This document shows, piece after piece, positions 1-9,424 of a stretch of DNA of 55,558 bases (the stretch's first letter is position 1; every line of letters starts with the position of its first letter). The notes below the pieces were generated by a model, which made no database searches, had not been told where the DNA came from, and saw only the letters and a program-made list of their open reading frames with translations. The DNA is from an uncultured Prochlorococcus sp. (GTDB lineage Bacteria > Cyanobacteriota > Cyanobacteriia > PCC-6307 > Cyanobiaceae). Made by a program: the position numbers and the translations under genes. The DNA is taken from contig CACPKH010000007.1 of the NCBI GenBank assembly GCA_902634515.1, positions 1 to 55,558 on the forward strand, in the 5' to 3' direction.

Positions 1-569
1 CTCCATCAGGGAAACAAGACCAACGAAGAGGAGGAGGTCGTGGAGATAAACGTAATCGTCGTTCTGATAGAAGGAATCAGGAAAGGGATTCAGAATGGCA
101 AGAAAGAGTTGTTCAGATTAGAAGAGTTTCTAAAACAGTTAAAGGTGGCAAGAAAATGAGTTTTAGAGCAATAGTTGTAGTAGGGAATGAAAAAGGGCAG
201 GTAGGTGTAGGTGTAGGTAAGGCAGGAGATGTGATAGGTGCAGTAAGGAAGGGGGTAGCTGATGGCAAGAAAAATCTTGTAAGAGTTCCTTTAACTCGTA
301 ATAGCTCTATTCCCACACTATCTAATGGCAGAGATGGTGCTGCTAGTGTTTTAATTCGCCCTGCGGCTCCTGGTACGGGTGTAATTGCTGGAGGATCTAT
401 TAGAACGGTTTTAGAGTTAGCTGGTATAAAAAATGTATTAGCCAAGCGATTGGGAAGTAAAACCCCTCTAAATAATGCAAGAGCTGCAATGGTTGCTTTG
501 TCTTTGCTTAGAACCCATAAAGCAACCGCTAAAGAAAGAGGCATTTCTCTTGAGCAGATTTATTCTTAA
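1..569 (+). CDS. rpsE: 30S ribosomal protein S5 (5'-truncated by window edge)
   Basis: S5 of the small ribosomal subunit, involved in decoding fidelity and mRNA entry. The reading frame is open from base 3, so the gene begins before the window. The visible N-terminal part is an Arg/Gly/Asp-rich stretch followed by [18 protein letters not shown], which leads into the conserved block [22 protein letters not shown] that is diagnostic of S5. The ATG at 156 lies inside the conserved double-stranded-RNA-binding domain and is not the true start. The gene is followed 5 bases later by rplO, the usual spc-operon order. Identification is certain; only the 5' end is missing. Confidence 0.97.
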   Translation, partial: PSGKQDQRRGGGRGDKRNRRSDRRNQERDSEWQERVVQIRRVSKTVKGGKKMSFRAIVVVGNEKGQVGVGVGKAGDVIGAVRKGVADGKKNLVRVPLTRNSSIPTLSNGRDGAASVLIRPAAPGTGVIAGGSIRTVLELAGIKNVLAKRLGSKTPLNNARAAMVALSLLRTHKATAKERGISLEQIYS

Positions 570-574
570 TTATC

Positions 575-1027
575 ATGACTATTACACTCGATTCATTAAA
601 ACCTAACAAAGGTGCTCGTACAAAAAAACTTCGCAAGGGTAGAGGTATAGCGGCTGGTCAAGGAGCTAGTTGCGGTTTTGGGATGAGAGGCCAAAAGTCT
701 CGTTCTGGACGTCCAACCAGACCAGGCTTTGAAGGAGGCCAAATGCCTCTATATAGACGTGTCCCTAAGTTGAAGCACTTTCCATTAGTAAATCAGAAAC
801 TTTATACGATAGTGAATGTTTCTGCCTTAAATGAACTTAAAGAAGGTAGTAAAGTCAATCTTGATTCACTTGTAAAAGACGGCATAGTTACTAGTCCTAA
901 AAGTCCTTTAAAAGTTCTTGGTAATGGAAAGTTAGATGTCAAGCTTTCAGTTCAGGCAGCTGCATTTACTAAGTCCGCTAAAAGCAAGATTGAAGCAGCT
1001 GGCGGAACTTGTGAAATCTTAGATTAA
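575..1027 (+). CDS. rplO: 50S ribosomal protein L15
   Basis: L15 of the large subunit, 150 residues, a normal bacterial length. The N-terminus has the family pattern [18 protein letters not shown] followed by the glycine/arginine-rich segment [21 protein letters not shown] that threads into 23S rRNA. The C-terminal half carries the [23 protein letters not shown] part of the globular domain. It lies between rpsE (5-base gap) and secY (12-base gap), so it is almost certainly co-transcribed with both. Confidence 0.98.
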   Translation: MTITLDSLKPNKGARTKKLRKGRGIAAGQGASCGFGMRGQKSRSGRPTRPGFEGGQMPLYRRVPKLKHFPLVNQKLYTIVNVSALNELKEGSKVNLDSLVKDGIVTSPKSPLKVLGNGKLDVKLSVQAAAFTKSAKSKIEAAGGTCEILD

Positions 1028-1039
1028 TTAATTCTCTCA

Positions 1040-2371
1040 ATGCTTGTTAGTAGAGGTCGGAACCCAAGTGCTACAGAAGTAGTTTCTCAGTTAGTTCTCA
1101 ACAAAGAATTGAGAGGGAGAGTTTTAATTACTCTGGGAATGCTTTTGTTAGTAAGACTGGGAATTTATATTCCTGTCCCTGGAATTGATAGAAATGCTTT
1201 TAAGGAATTTATTCAGCAAGGAGGCCAGCTAATAGGTTTTTTGGATATTTTTACAGGAGGAGGAATCTCATCATTAGGTATTTTTGCATTAGGGATACTT
1301 CCATTTATTAATGCTTCAATAATTATTCAGCTTCTGACTGCTGCTTTACCTCAATTAGAAGATTTACAAAAAAATGAAGGCGAGGCAGGTAGAAGAAAGA
1401 TTGCTCAAATTACTAGATATGTAGCAATGGGTTGGGGACTTATGCAGAGTTTGGTATTTGCTCTAATTCTGAAGCAATATGCAATAGAAAGTCTTAGTGA
1501 AACTGCTTTTGTATTTCAAACAGCTATTGCTTTAGTAACTGGCTCAATGATAGTTATGTGGCTAAGTGAAATCATTACTGAAAGAGGTATTGGTCAAGGT
1601 GCTTCTTTGGTGATTTTTTTGAATATAGTTGCCACTCTGCCCAAGGCACTGAGTTCAACTATTGAGAAAGCTCAGACAGGAGATAGAAGCGATGTTTTAG
1701 GAATAATTGTTCTTTTAGTAGTTTTCTTAATCACTATTGTGGGAATTATTTTTGTACAGGAGGGTGCAAGAAAGTTGCCAATTGTAAGTGCAAAGCGTCA
1801 AATTGGAGGAACAGCATTACTTCCAAACAGGCAAAGTTATTTGCCTTTGAAATTAAATGCTGGAGGAGTAATGCCAATTATTTTTGCTTCAGCATTAATT
1901 TTTCTGCCGTTAACAATAGCTAATTTTGCCAAAGATACTTCTTTAGGCCCTTTTTTGACTAGAGCTGCAGGTTCATTGAGTCCTTCAGCAGCTAATCCTT
2001 GGCCATATGCAATTACTTTCTTTGCGTTGATACTAGGATTTGCTTTTTTCTATGCTTCTCTAACAATTAACCCTATTGACATTGCTTCAAATTTAAAGCG
2101 AGGAGGTGTTGCGATACCTGGAGTTAGGCCTGGTAGTGCTACATCAAAATACCTTTCTTCAGTGCAAAATAGATTGACTTTATTAGGAGGATTATTTCTA
2201 GGGTCAGTTGCGATAGTTCCTGCTGCAGTAGAAAGAGCAACTAATGTTCAAACTTTTCAGGGGTTAGGAGCAACTTCTTTGCTTATTCTTGTTGGTGTGG
2301 CTATAGATACAGCCAAACAAGTTCAAACTTATGTCATATCTCAAAGATATGAGGGTTTGGTTCGTCAATAG
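1040..2371 (+). CDS. secY: preprotein translocase subunit SecY
   Basis: Central pore subunit of the Sec translocon, expected in plasma and thylakoid membranes. It has 443 residues and about ten hydrophobic segments. Family landmarks are GIYIPVPGIDRNAF near the first transmembrane helix and plug, ALGILPFINASIIIQLL, the cytoplasmic loop with RQIGGTALLPNRQSYLPLKLNAGGVMP, and NPIDIASNLKRGGVAIPGVRPG near the C-terminus. The ATG at 1040 gives an N-terminus of the expected length. It sits between rplO and adk, the normal spc-operon position. Confidence 0.98.
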   Translation: MLVSRGRNPSATEVVSQLVLNKELRGRVLITLGMLLLVRLGIYIPVPGIDRNAFKEFIQQGGQLIGFLDIFTGGGISSLGIFALGILPFINASIIIQLLTAALPQLEDLQKNEGEAGRRKIAQITRYVAMGWGLMQSLVFALILKQYAIESLSETAFVFQTAIALVTGSMIVMWLSEIITERGIGQGASLVIFLNIVATLPKALSSTIEKAQTGDRSDVLGIIVLLVVFLITIVGIIFVQEGARKLPIVSAKRQIGGTALLPNRQSYLPLKLNAGGVMPIIFASALIFLPLTIANFAKDTSLGPFLTRAAGSLSPSAANPWPYAITFFALILGFAFFYASLTINPIDIASNLKRGGVAIPGVRPGSATSKYLSSVQNRLTLLGGLFLGSVAIVPAAVERATNVQTFQGLGATSLLILVGVAIDTAKQVQTYVISQRYEGLVRQ

Positions 2372-2418
2372 ATAATTCAATTTATTAGAAATTTTGAATT
2401 GATTTAATTTTGCAAAAA

Positions 2419-2970
2419 ATGAAAAACAAACTTCTTTTTTTGGGCCCTCCAGGAGCAGGCAAAGGAACACAGGCCTCCATTATTTGCTCCAATTTACAAT
2501 TAATGCATTTATCAACAGGAGAGTTGTTGAGAGCTGAAGTTGTTGGAGACACTGATATAGGTAAACAGGTTGCATTAATTATGAACAAAGGGGAGCTCGT
2601 TAGTGATGAGATTGTTTTGTCTATAGTTCGAAAAAAACTTGTAAATGCTAATCAAGCTGGTTGGTTGTTAGATGGTTTCCCTAGAAATCTTTTACAGGCA
2701 AAAGCATTGCAAACTTTATTAGATGAACTTTCTCAACCAATTCAAGCAGTTGTTTCAATAGAGATAAAGGATGAGATTTTGATTGAAAGGCTGATTTCAC
2801 GAGGCAGAACAGATGATACTGAAGAGGTAATTAGGAACCGTTTGAAAGTTTATAGAGAGCAGACTTCCCCATTGATAGATTTCTATGATCAATTGGGAAT
2901 GCTTAAGGCTGTGTTTGGTGAAGGTGATATAGAAGATGTCGCTCTGCGCATAAGGAAAGTTATAGAATGA
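2419..2970 (+). CDS. adk: adenylate kinase (short-lid type)
   Basis: Interconverts ATP + AMP and 2 ADP. The P-loop GPPGAGKGTQ lies at the extreme N-terminus, followed by HLSTGELLRAEV (AMP site), DGFPRN and a short lid (SRGRTDDTEEVIRNRL) without zinc-binding cysteines. I choose the ATG at 2419, giving 183 residues starting MKNKLLFLGPPG. A TTG at 2410 would add three residues. The gene follows secY as in most cyanobacteria. The infA gene often found just after adk is not present in the 46-base gap before rpmJ. Confidence 0.96.
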   Translation: MKNKLLFLGPPGAGKGTQASIICSNLQLMHLSTGELLRAEVVGDTDIGKQVALIMNKGELVSDEIVLSIVRKKLVNANQAGWLLDGFPRNLLQAKALQTLLDELSQPIQAVVSIEIKDEILIERLISRGRTDDTEEVIRNRLKVYREQTSPLIDFYDQLGMLKAVFGEGDIEDVALRIRKVIE

Positions 2971-3016
2971 ACGATGTAGTAGTATCTAAGTTTGCAAACG
3001 TGGGGATCTACACCAT

Positions 3017-3133
3017 ATGAAGGTGCGTGCCTCAGTCAAAAAAATGTGCGAAAAATGCCGGGTGATTCGTCGCCACGGCAGGGTAATGGTCATTTGCACT
3101 GCTACCCAAAAGCACAAGCAACGCCAAGGTTGA
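3017..3133 (+). CDS. rpmJ: 50S ribosomal protein L36
   Basis: L36, the smallest large-subunit protein, encoded here by 38 codons. The start is [14 protein letters not shown] and the end is QKHKQRQG. The zinc-ribbon ligands are visible as C11, C14, C27 and H33. A longer unrelated frame (2992-3321) covers the same bases but has no protein similarity, so the short frame is the gene. It lies between adk and rpsM, its conserved position. Confidence 0.97.
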
Positions 3134-3229
3134 CACTTTGGCTTTTTAGGAAAAAGATTTTTCTGAGGCTTTATTTTTTATTTAGCCAATTAAATCTTTT
3201 TTCGATTAGTTCCTTCGATTTAAATCTAA

Positions 3230-3595
3230 GTGGCAAGGATTGTTGGCATCGATATACCACGCGAAAAGCGGGTAGAAGTTGCCCTCACTTATATCTATGG
3301 GATTGGCTTGGCTCGAGCTAAGACCATTCTCGCCTCGAGCGGGGTTAATCCTGACATTAGAGTTAAGGATTTAGAGGATGGTGACGTCCAAAAACTTAGA
3401 GCTGCAACTGAAGCGTTCACGCTAGAAGGTGATTTGCGCCGTCAGGAAGGGATGGCTTTAAAAAGATTGCAAGACATTGGATGTCTTCGTGGTCGCCGCC
3501 ATAGGATGAGCCTTCCTGTTAGAGGTCAACGTACTAGAACTAATGCTAGAACTCGTCGGGGCTCTAGAAAAACTGTTGCAGGTCGGAAGAAATAA
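3230..3595 (+). CDS. rpsM: 30S ribosomal protein S13
   Basis: S13 of the small-subunit head, which contacts P-site tRNA and forms bridges to the large subunit. It has 121 residues and starts at GTG (3230) with [25 protein letters not shown]. The C-terminal basic tail has [21 protein letters not shown], typical of S13. A 96-base AT-rich spacer separates it from rpmJ, longer than the other gaps in this cluster. Confidence 0.98.
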   Translation: MARIVGIDIPREKRVEVALTYIYGIGLARAKTILASSGVNPDIRVKDLEDGDVQKLRAATEAFTLEGDLRRQEGMALKRLQDIGCLRGRRHRMSLPVRGQRTRTNARTRRGSRKTVAGRKK

Positions 3596-3655
3596 GTCTT
3601 TTACCCACTGCCTTTTTTAAGGTTTCCCTTTTTTTATTCAACAAGGCCCAATCTA

Positions 3656-4048
3656 ATGGCCACACCCGCTAAGAAAACTGGTTCTAAAAAGAGTAAGCGC
3701 AACATCCCTAATGGTGTTGTGCATATTCAAAGTACCTTTAATAATACGATTGTTTCAATCACTGATACCAATGGTCAAGTGATTTCTTGGTCTTCAGCTG
3801 GTGCAAGTGGTTTTAAAGGTGCCAGAAAGGGCACACCATTTGCAGCTCAGACTGCTGCTGAAGCAGCAGCTAGAAGAGCTTTAGAGCAAGGCATGAGGCA
3901 GATAGAAGTTCTCGTTCGAGGTCCAGGATCCGGGCGAGAAACAGCTATTCGTGCCTTGCAAGTGGCTGGTCTCGAGATTACTTTGATCAGAGACGTAACT
4001 CCTCTGCCTCACAATGGTTGCAGGAGGCCCAAACGCAGACGCGTTTGA
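3656..4048 (+). CDS. rpsK: 30S ribosomal protein S11
   Basis: S11 of the 30S platform, 130 residues. Family landmarks are [21 protein letters not shown] near residue 20, [20 protein letters not shown], and the C-terminal [18 protein letters not shown]. It follows rpsM after 60 bases and precedes rpoA, the conserved alpha-operon order. Confidence 0.98.
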   Translation: MATPAKKTGSKKSKRNIPNGVVHIQSTFNNTIVSITDTNGQVISWSSAGASGFKGARKGTPFAAQTAAEAAARRALEQGMRQIEVLVRGPGSGRETAIRALQVAGLEITLIRDVTPLPHNGCRRPKRRRV

Positions 4049-4102
4049 TTCCCTTCACATATCTGTGATCCCACCCCTTTACCTTTCTTATTGATTTAGA
4101 CC

Positions 4103-5041
4103 GTGTTGCAATACCAGATTGATCGGATCGAGCAGCAAGTTGCCGATGACCGTTCTCAAACAGGTTTATTCCTTATAGGACCTCTTGAAAGAGGTCAAGC
4201 TACTACTTTGGGGAACTCTTTGCGAAGAGTTCTAATGGGGGGACTAGAAGGCAGTGCTGTTACTGCTGTTCGCATTTCAGGAGTCAATCATGAATATGCA
4301 ACTATTCCTGGGGTTCGGGAAGATGTTTTAGATATTCTTCTAAATTGCAAGCAATTATCTGTTAATAGCAGAAGCTCAGAGCTTGAAATTGGACGCTTAG
4401 TGATTAATGGCCCAGCAGAAGTAAAAGCTAAAGACGTCCAGTTTTCTTCTCAGGTTCAAGTAGTTGATGGGGATCGCCCAATTGCAACTGTTCACTCTGG
4501 ACATAGCTTAGAGTTAGAATTACATGTTGAAAGAGGAGTTGGCTATAGGCCTGTTGATAGGCATAACGAAGAAACCACTGCAATTGACTTATTGCAGATT
4601 GATGCAGTCTTTATGCCGATAAAAAAAGTTAATTTCACTATTGATGAAACTGCAGTAGCTGAAGGCGGCTCCACTCGAGAAAGATTGAGGATGGAAATTG
4701 TTACTGATGGTTCAATGTCTCCTGATGATGCTTTGGCAGAGGCGGCAAATCAATTAATAGAACTCTTTCAGCCATTGGCAACTGTCACAATGGTTGAAGA
4801 AGTTCCGCAAGAACCCGAACCATCTGCTGAAGCACAGATTCCATTAGAGGAGTTGAATTTATCAGTTAGGGCTTATAACTGTTTAAAGCGCGCCCAAGTT
4901 AATTCTGTGTCTGATTTAATGGGATTCAGCTATGAGGATTTGCTAGAGATCAAGAACTTTGGTTCAAAATCTGCAGATGAAGTTATTGAAGCATTAGAGA
5001 GGATTGGAATATCGATCCCTCAGAGCAGAACTTCTGCTTAA
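4103..5041 (+). CDS. rpoA: DNA-directed RNA polymerase alpha subunit
   Basis: Alpha subunit, the assembly platform of RNA polymerase and contact for activators. It has 312 residues and starts at GTG (4103). The N-terminal domain has [23 protein letters not shown] and the dimerisation/beta-contact segments. An acidic linker ([14 protein letters not shown]) leads to the C-terminal helix-hairpin-helix domain [20 protein letters not shown] with [17 protein letters not shown]. It is flanked by rpsK and rplQ as in nearly all bacteria. Confidence 0.98.
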   Translation: MLQYQIDRIEQQVADDRSQTGLFLIGPLERGQATTLGNSLRRVLMGGLEGSAVTAVRISGVNHEYATIPGVREDVLDILLNCKQLSVNSRSSELEIGRLVINGPAEVKAKDVQFSSQVQVVDGDRPIATVHSGHSLELELHVERGVGYRPVDRHNEETTAIDLLQIDAVFMPIKKVNFTIDETAVAEGGSTRERLRMEIVTDGSMSPDDALAEAANQLIELFQPLATVTMVEEVPQEPEPSAEAQIPLEELNLSVRAYNCLKRAQVNSVSDLMGFSYEDLLEIKNFGSKSADEVIEALERIGISIPQSRTSA

Positions 5042-5071
5042 AATTTATTAGGTTATTGAACTTTTGGAATC

Positions 5072-5422
5072 ATGAGACATCAACTTCGAGTTCCTAAACT
5101 TGGTCGTCCAGCAGATCAGCGAAAAGCACTTTTAAGGGGTTTAACTACTCAACTGATAAAGGAAGGAAGAGTGAAAACGACCAAAGCTAGAGCAAAAGCT
5201 CTACGCGATGTAACCGAAAGGATGATTACCTTAGCTAAGGAAGGAAGCTTGAATTCCAGGAGAAGGGCTATTGGATATATCTATGACAAAAAACTTGTTC
5301 ATGCGCTTTTTGAAAAAGCTCAGGATCGTTATGGAGACCGCAATGGGGGATATACAAGAATAGTCAGAACAGTTCCGAGACGTGGAGATAATGCTGAGAT
5401 GGCTATCATAGAGCTTGTATAA
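5072..5422 (+). CDS. rplQ: 50S ribosomal protein L17
   Basis: L17 of the large subunit, 116 residues. The start [24 protein letters not shown] and the internal [20 protein letters not shown] are the family signature. The C-terminus [21 protein letters not shown] is complete. It ends the alpha-operon ribosomal genes; truA follows after about 100 bases. Confidence 0.98.
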   Translation: MRHQLRVPKLGRPADQRKALLRGLTTQLIKEGRVKTTKARAKALRDVTERMITLAKEGSLNSRRRAIGYIYDKKLVHALFEKAQDRYGDRNGGYTRIVRTVPRRGDNAEMAIIELV

Positions 5423-5524
5423 GAATTAAATTAATTTCTCTTAAATAATTACCTGAAATCAATCGAATCAGACGGTTCTACAAAATTAAATGAAAACTCC
5501 AATACAAGGAGGATAGCTTTATTA

Positions 5525-6328
5525 GTGGAATATGATGGCTCTGATTTTTGTGGTTGGCAGAAACAAAAGCTTGGTAATAGCATTCAGGGGGTTTTGGAAG
5601 AGGCCATATTTTCTTTAGACTTGATGGGTCAAATAAAAGTTGTTGCTGCTGGAAGAACGGATGCTGGAGTTCACGCTTCAGCACAGGTAGTTCATTTTGA
5701 TAGTTGTGGTTTTATTCCTTCTGATCGATGGACATCAGCTTTAAATGGAAGATTGCCTGTCACAATTCGCGTAAGAGATGCTGCCTTAAGACCCTCTAAT
5801 TGGCATGCTTGCCATTCAGCAATTTTTAGAAAATATCGCTATACCATTTATAACGCTCGTTCAAATAATCTTTTTGTTGCGAAATGGAGTTGGCATAAGT
5901 ATCAATATCGTTTAGATGAAAAATTAATGAATATTGCTGCAAAAGGGTTGCTAGGAATGCATGATTTTACTGCTTTTCAAAAGCTTGGGAGCAATAGGGC
6001 CAATGCTATTACAACTATTCAGGATATTAAGGTCACTAGAGATTGTGACTTTTTGACTTTAGAAATACAGGCGAGTGGATTTTTATATGGAATGGTGAGG
6101 TTACTTGTAGGTCAGTTAATTGCTATTGGCGAACATCGGTTATCTCTAGAGAGCTTTGAAAGAAGGTGGAAAGCAAAGTTAAGGCATGAAGTCAAAGAAT
6201 CTGCACCTGCGAATGGATTGTGCTTAATTGCTGTCGGATATAAAGATCAAATTTTTTCAGAGAAAGTTTCTTTAGATAGTTTTCCTGGATTTAAGCTTAA
6301 AACTGCTGACCCACCTCCATTTCCTTAA
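5525..6328 (+). CDS. truA: tRNA pseudouridine synthase A
   Basis: Makes pseudouridine at tRNA positions 38-40. With the GTG start at 5525 the catalytic aspartate is D46 in [21 protein letters not shown] and [15 protein letters not shown] are further TruA landmarks. The start is uncertain. The in-frame sequence just upstream encodes RRIALL, which completes the first beta-strand of the family (RIAL..EYDG), yet no ATG, GTG or TTG occurs there back to the stop at 5432. An AAGGAGG motif at 5506-5512 lies 12 bases before the GTG, supporting that start. The gene sits between rplQ and rplM, as usual in cyanobacteria. Confidence 0.95.
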   Translation: MEYDGSDFCGWQKQKLGNSIQGVLEEAIFSLDLMGQIKVVAAGRTDAGVHASAQVVHFDSCGFIPSDRWTSALNGRLPVTIRVRDAALRPSNWHACHSAIFRKYRYTIYNARSNNLFVAKWSWHKYQYRLDEKLMNIAAKGLLGMHDFTAFQKLGSNRANAITTIQDIKVTRDCDFLTLEIQASGFLYGMVRLLVGQLIAIGEHRLSLESFERRWKAKLRHEVKESAPANGLCLIAVGYKDQIFSEKVSLDSFPGFKLKTADPPPFP

Positions 6329-6525
6329 CAAGGGAATTTTGTATTGCAATTTTTTGGAATTGTCCAAATTATATGATTTTTATTTTTGAGTAAATTAATG
6401 CGAAGGTAAAAGTGTAAAATAATTGTTTGAGTGAGAAATTCTTCTTTAAGGACTTTTTTCTTGCTTTTTTAAACCTTCTGTCTTTATCAGGCAGATAGAT
6501 ACTAATTAATCGGCATCTGGCCGCG

Positions 6526-6978
6526 ATGAACAAGACTATTACACCTCCTATAGGCTCAATCGACCGTCAATGGTATTTGGTTGATGCAGAGAATCAGACT
6601 CTCGGCAGACTTGCTAGTGAAGTAGCTTCAGTACTTAGAGGGAAGAACAAGCCTAGCTTTACCCCTCATTTAGATACTGGTGACTTTGTAGTTGTCGTTA
6701 ATGCTGAGAAAATCAAAATAACTGGTAGAAAGGGAGATCAGAAGCTTTATCGTCGCCATTCAGGACGTCCTGGTGGTATGAAGGTTGAAACTTTTAATTC
6801 ATTGCAAGAGCGTATTCCAGAAAGAATTGTTGAGACAGCAATTAAAGGGATGCTGCCTCATAATTCATTAGGAAGACAGTTGTTTCGCAAATTAAAAGTT
6901 TATCGAGGATCTGATCATCCACATGCTGCTCAAAATCCTAAGCCCCTTACCCTTAATTCCACCGCATTAATTAAATGA
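6526..6978 (+). CDS. rplM: 50S ribosomal protein L13
   Basis: L13, an early-assembling large-subunit protein, 150 residues. Landmarks are [40 protein letters not shown], the [15 protein letters not shown] segment and [22 protein letters not shown]. The 197-base upstream region ends in a short GC-rich hairpin (6511-6523) next to the ATG. Its stop codon overlaps the rpsI start as ATGA, implying translational coupling. Confidence 0.98.
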   Translation: MNKTITPPIGSIDRQWYLVDAENQTLGRLASEVASVLRGKNKPSFTPHLDTGDFVVVVNAEKIKITGRKGDQKLYRRHSGRPGGMKVETFNSLQERIPERIVETAIKGMLPHNSLGRQLFRKLKVYRGSDHPHAAQNPKPLTLNSTALIK

Positions 6979-7385
6979 ATAGTTCTTCAAGAAATAGTGT
7001 CGTTTATTGGGGTACGGGTAGAAGGAAAACTTCTGTAGCTAGAGTTCGTTTAATTCCTGGTAATGGCAAAATAATAATTAATGGTAGGCCTGGAGACCAT
7101 TATTTGAATTTTAACCCTGCTCATTTAGCTGCAGTAAAAGCACCATTAAATACTCTTGGTCTTTCAGATTCATATGATGTCTTAGTGAATGTATATGGAG
7201 GAGGTCTTACTGGACAGGCTGATGCAATTAAACAAGGGGCAGCAAGAGCCTTATGTGAACTTTCGGCTGATAATCGTAAACCTTTAAAAACTGAGGGTCA
7301 TCTTAGTAGAGATCCTCGAGCTAAGGAAAGGCGTAAGTATGGTCTCAAAAAGGCCAGAAAAGCTCCTCAGTTCTCAAAACGATAG
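6975..7385 (+). CDS. rpsI: 30S ribosomal protein S9
   Basis: S9 of the 30S head, whose C-terminal tail reaches the P-site tRNA. It has 136 residues. [21 protein letters not shown] at the N-terminus, [19 protein letters not shown] in the middle and the basic end [20 protein letters not shown] type sequence are diagnostic. The start overlaps the rplM stop by four bases (ATGA), the usual L13-S9 pairing. Confidence 0.98.
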   Translation: MNSSSRNSVVYWGTGRRKTSVARVRLIPGNGKIIINGRPGDHYLNFNPAHLAAVKAPLNTLGLSDSYDVLVNVYGGGLTGQADAIKQGAARALCELSADNRKPLKTEGHLSRDPRAKERRKYGLKKARKAPQFSKR

Positions 7386-7422
7386 AATCCTTTTTACTCT
7401 TACTTTTTTATTATTTTTTAAA

Positions 7423-7707
7423 ATGCCAAAAGAAGATATTCACCCAACTTGGTATCCAGACGCAAAAGTTATTTGCAATGGAGAAGTAGTAATGACTACT
7501 GGTGCGACTCAACCTGAAATTCATGTTGATGTTTGGAGTGGTAATCATCCTTTCTTTACTGGAACTCAGAAGATTTTGGATACAGAAGGTAGAGTTGATC
7601 GCTTTATGAGGAAATATGGGATGGCAAATTCTGAAACTGAATCTAATGATAAAAAAGCAACTAAAGAAAACGAAGATAATAAACAGAACTCAGAAGATAA
7701 ATCTTAA
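7423..7707 (+). CDS. rpmE: 50S ribosomal protein L31 with charged C-terminal tail
   Basis: L31, which bridges the 50S and 30S heads. The ATG at 7423 gives 94 residues starting MPKEDIHPTWYPDAKVICNG; a longer frame from 7339 would overlap rpsI and adds no conserved sequence. The core matches long-type L31, but only one cysteine of the zinc set is visible, so this is a zinc-independent form. After the conserved FMRKYGM there is a tail of about 25 residues rich in Lys, Glu, Asn and Asp, longer than in most bacteria. It follows rpsI after 37 bases. Confidence 0.95.
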   Translation: MPKEDIHPTWYPDAKVICNGEVVMTTGATQPEIHVDVWSGNHPFFTGTQKILDTEGRVDRFMRKYGMANSETESNDKKATKENEDNKQNSEDKS

Positions 7708-7743
7708 AATTTCAAAAATAAGATTTTCAGCAGTTTATATGGG

Positions 7744-8838
7744 ATGGATATTTCAACATTAAAGGCAAGATTAGAAACAGCTAAGTCAAGTTTCAAAAAT
7801 TTGGAACTACAATTAGCTGACCCAGATGTTGCTTCAGATCCTAAGCGTCTTGAAAGTGTCGCACGTGAGAGAGCAAGATTAGAACCTTTAGTGCTGGATT
7901 ATGAAGAACTTCAGGTAATAGAACAAGAGTGGTCGGATGCAAGAGATCTTTTTAGAGATAGTAAATCTGAAAAAGACTTAGAAGATTTAGCTCAGGAAGA
8001 AATGCAACGTTTAGAGCTTCTGCAAAGCGCCTTAATAAAGCGTTTAACCCTGGCTCTTTTGCCTAAGGATCCTCGAGATGAGAGAAGCGTAATGCTAGAG
8101 ATACGTGCTGGAGCTGGTGGAGATGAGGCATGTATATGGGCAGGTGATTTAGCTCGAATGTATGAAAGATATGGTCAAAAAGTTGGTTGGTCAGTCAAGC
8201 CAATGAGTGCAACAGAAGCTGATTTAGGCGGTTTTCGTGAATTAATTATTTCTGTTAAAGGAGCAGCAGTTTTTAGCCAATTAAAATTTGAAGCAGGTGT
8301 TCATAGAGTTCAGAGAGTTCCTGCAACCGAGTCTCAAGGAAGAGTACATACATCAACCGCTACAGTTGCTGTAATGCCTGAGGCTGATCCAGTTGAAGTA
8401 CAGATTGAACAAGGTGATTTGGAAATTAGTACGGCGCGTTCTGGCGGTGCAGGTGGTCAAAATGTCAATAAAGTTGAAACTGCAGTTGATCTATTGCACA
8501 AGCCAACAGGCATTAGAGTTTTTTGTACTCAAGAACGCTCTCAACTTCAAAACCGAGAGAGAGCTATGGAGATTTTGAGGGCGAAGTTATTAGAAATGGA
8601 GCTTGCAGAAGCTAATGCTAAAGAGAGGTCAGCAAGGTTGGCTCAAGTTGGGACTGGAGATAGAAGTGAAAAGATTCGAACATATAATTACAAAGATAAT
8701 AGAACTACTGATCATCGTTTAGGCGTTAATTTCCCTTTAGAGCAAGTTCTTGAAGGACAACTTGAAGATTTGATAGGAGCTTGTATAGCAGAAGAGCAAA
8801 GATTACAAATAGAAGAACTGGGTGACCAATTAAACTAA
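7744..8838 (+). CDS. prfA: peptide chain release factor 1
   Basis: Terminates translation at UAA and UAG. It has 364 residues. The catalytic GGQ motif is in [16 protein letters not shown] at about residue 237. The stretch [15 protein letters not shown] and the C-terminal RIRTYN-like segment [18 protein letters not shown] also match RF1; the RF2 codon-recognition signature is absent. It closes the ribosomal cluster and ends only 10 bases from the convergent HNH gene. Confidence 0.97.
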   Translation: MDISTLKARLETAKSSFKNLELQLADPDVASDPKRLESVARERARLEPLVLDYEELQVIEQEWSDARDLFRDSKSEKDLEDLAQEEMQRLELLQSALIKRLTLALLPKDPRDERSVMLEIRAGAGGDEACIWAGDLARMYERYGQKVGWSVKPMSATEADLGGFRELIISVKGAAVFSQLKFEAGVHRVQRVPATESQGRVHTSTATVAVMPEADPVEVQIEQGDLEISTARSGGAGGQNVNKVETAVDLLHKPTGIRVFCTQERSQLQNRERAMEILRAKLLEMELAEANAKERSARLAQVGTGDRSEKIRTYNYKDNRTTDHRLGVNFPLEQVLEGQLEDLIGACIAEEQRLQIEELGDQLN

Positions 8839-8848
8839 ATTTCTGGAG

Positions 8849-9355
8849 TTATATATCCCATCCAATTACATATTTACCCCATTCTTTATGGCATCCAGAA
8901 TCAATTTGTTTGCATGCCTCAAAGCTTAGTTTGCTTAAAGGTCTAAAAGGTTTTCGTTTTAATGACATATTTGCTTCTTGAGGAGTTCGGTTCCCTTTGG
9001 CTACATTGCATGACAGGCAGGCTGTTGTGACATTCTCCCAGGTGTCAGAGCCGCCTCTGCTTCTAGGCAGAACATGATCAATCGATAGTTTATCTCCTTG
9101 ATATCCACAGTATTGACAACAGTTGTTATCTCTTTGAAGAAGATTTTTTCTTGTTAACGATAATTCTCTATAGGGAACTTTGATGAAATACCTAAGCCTA
9201 ATTACTGTAGGTAGTTTTTTGTTTTTCCTAATACTGTGGTTATGATCTTCTTCTAAACTCTCAGCCTTGCCTTTAAGCATAAGCACAGTAGCCCTTCGCC
9301 ATGTTGTGATATTTAATGGCTCATAAGATGCATTTAGTACGAGAACTTTACCCAT
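8849..9355 (-). CDS. HNH endonuclease family protein
   Basis: A 168-residue HNH-fold protein of a type widespread as a single chromosomal copy in cyanobacteria; its cellular role is not established. A structural zinc site is visible as C80-x2-C83 and C113-x2-C116. The HNH elements are D93-H94 in LSIDHVLPRSRGG, N108, and N117 in CLSCNVAKGN. The N-terminal half (MGKVLVLNASYEPLNITTWRR) is the conserved family start. It converges on prfA and diverges from alr. Nothing nearby suggests a restriction or homing system. Confidence 0.85.
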   Translation of the reverse strand: MGKVLVLNASYEPLNITTWRRATVLMLKGKAESLEEDHNHSIRKNKKLPTVIRLRYFIKVPYRELSLTRKNLLQRDNNCCQYCGYQGDKLSIDHVLPRSRGGSDTWENVTTACLSCNVAKGNRTPQEANMSLKRKPFRPLSKLSFEACKQIDSGCHKEWGKYVIGWDI

Positions 9356-9424
9356 GCAAGCTCCCTAATTAGTTGTCATGCTAACTACAGAAACGTAGGC
9401 AGCAGTTTCTTTGATTACAAAAAC

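Noticed and set aside
113-544. 143-residue minus-strand frame opposite rpsE
   Set aside because: Antisense shadow of a certain ribosomal protein gene; hydrophobic composition follows from the complement of Gly/Val/Lys codons.
2992-3321. 109-residue plus-strand frame across rpmJ and the start of rpsM
   Set aside because: It is out of frame with rpmJ and rpsM, both of which are certain, and its protein has no recognisable features.
8849-9355. HNH protein as part of a restriction, homing or phage-defence system
   Set aside because: No methyltransferase, intron, inverted repeats or other defence gene nearby; the type occurs as a lone conserved gene in cyanobacteria.
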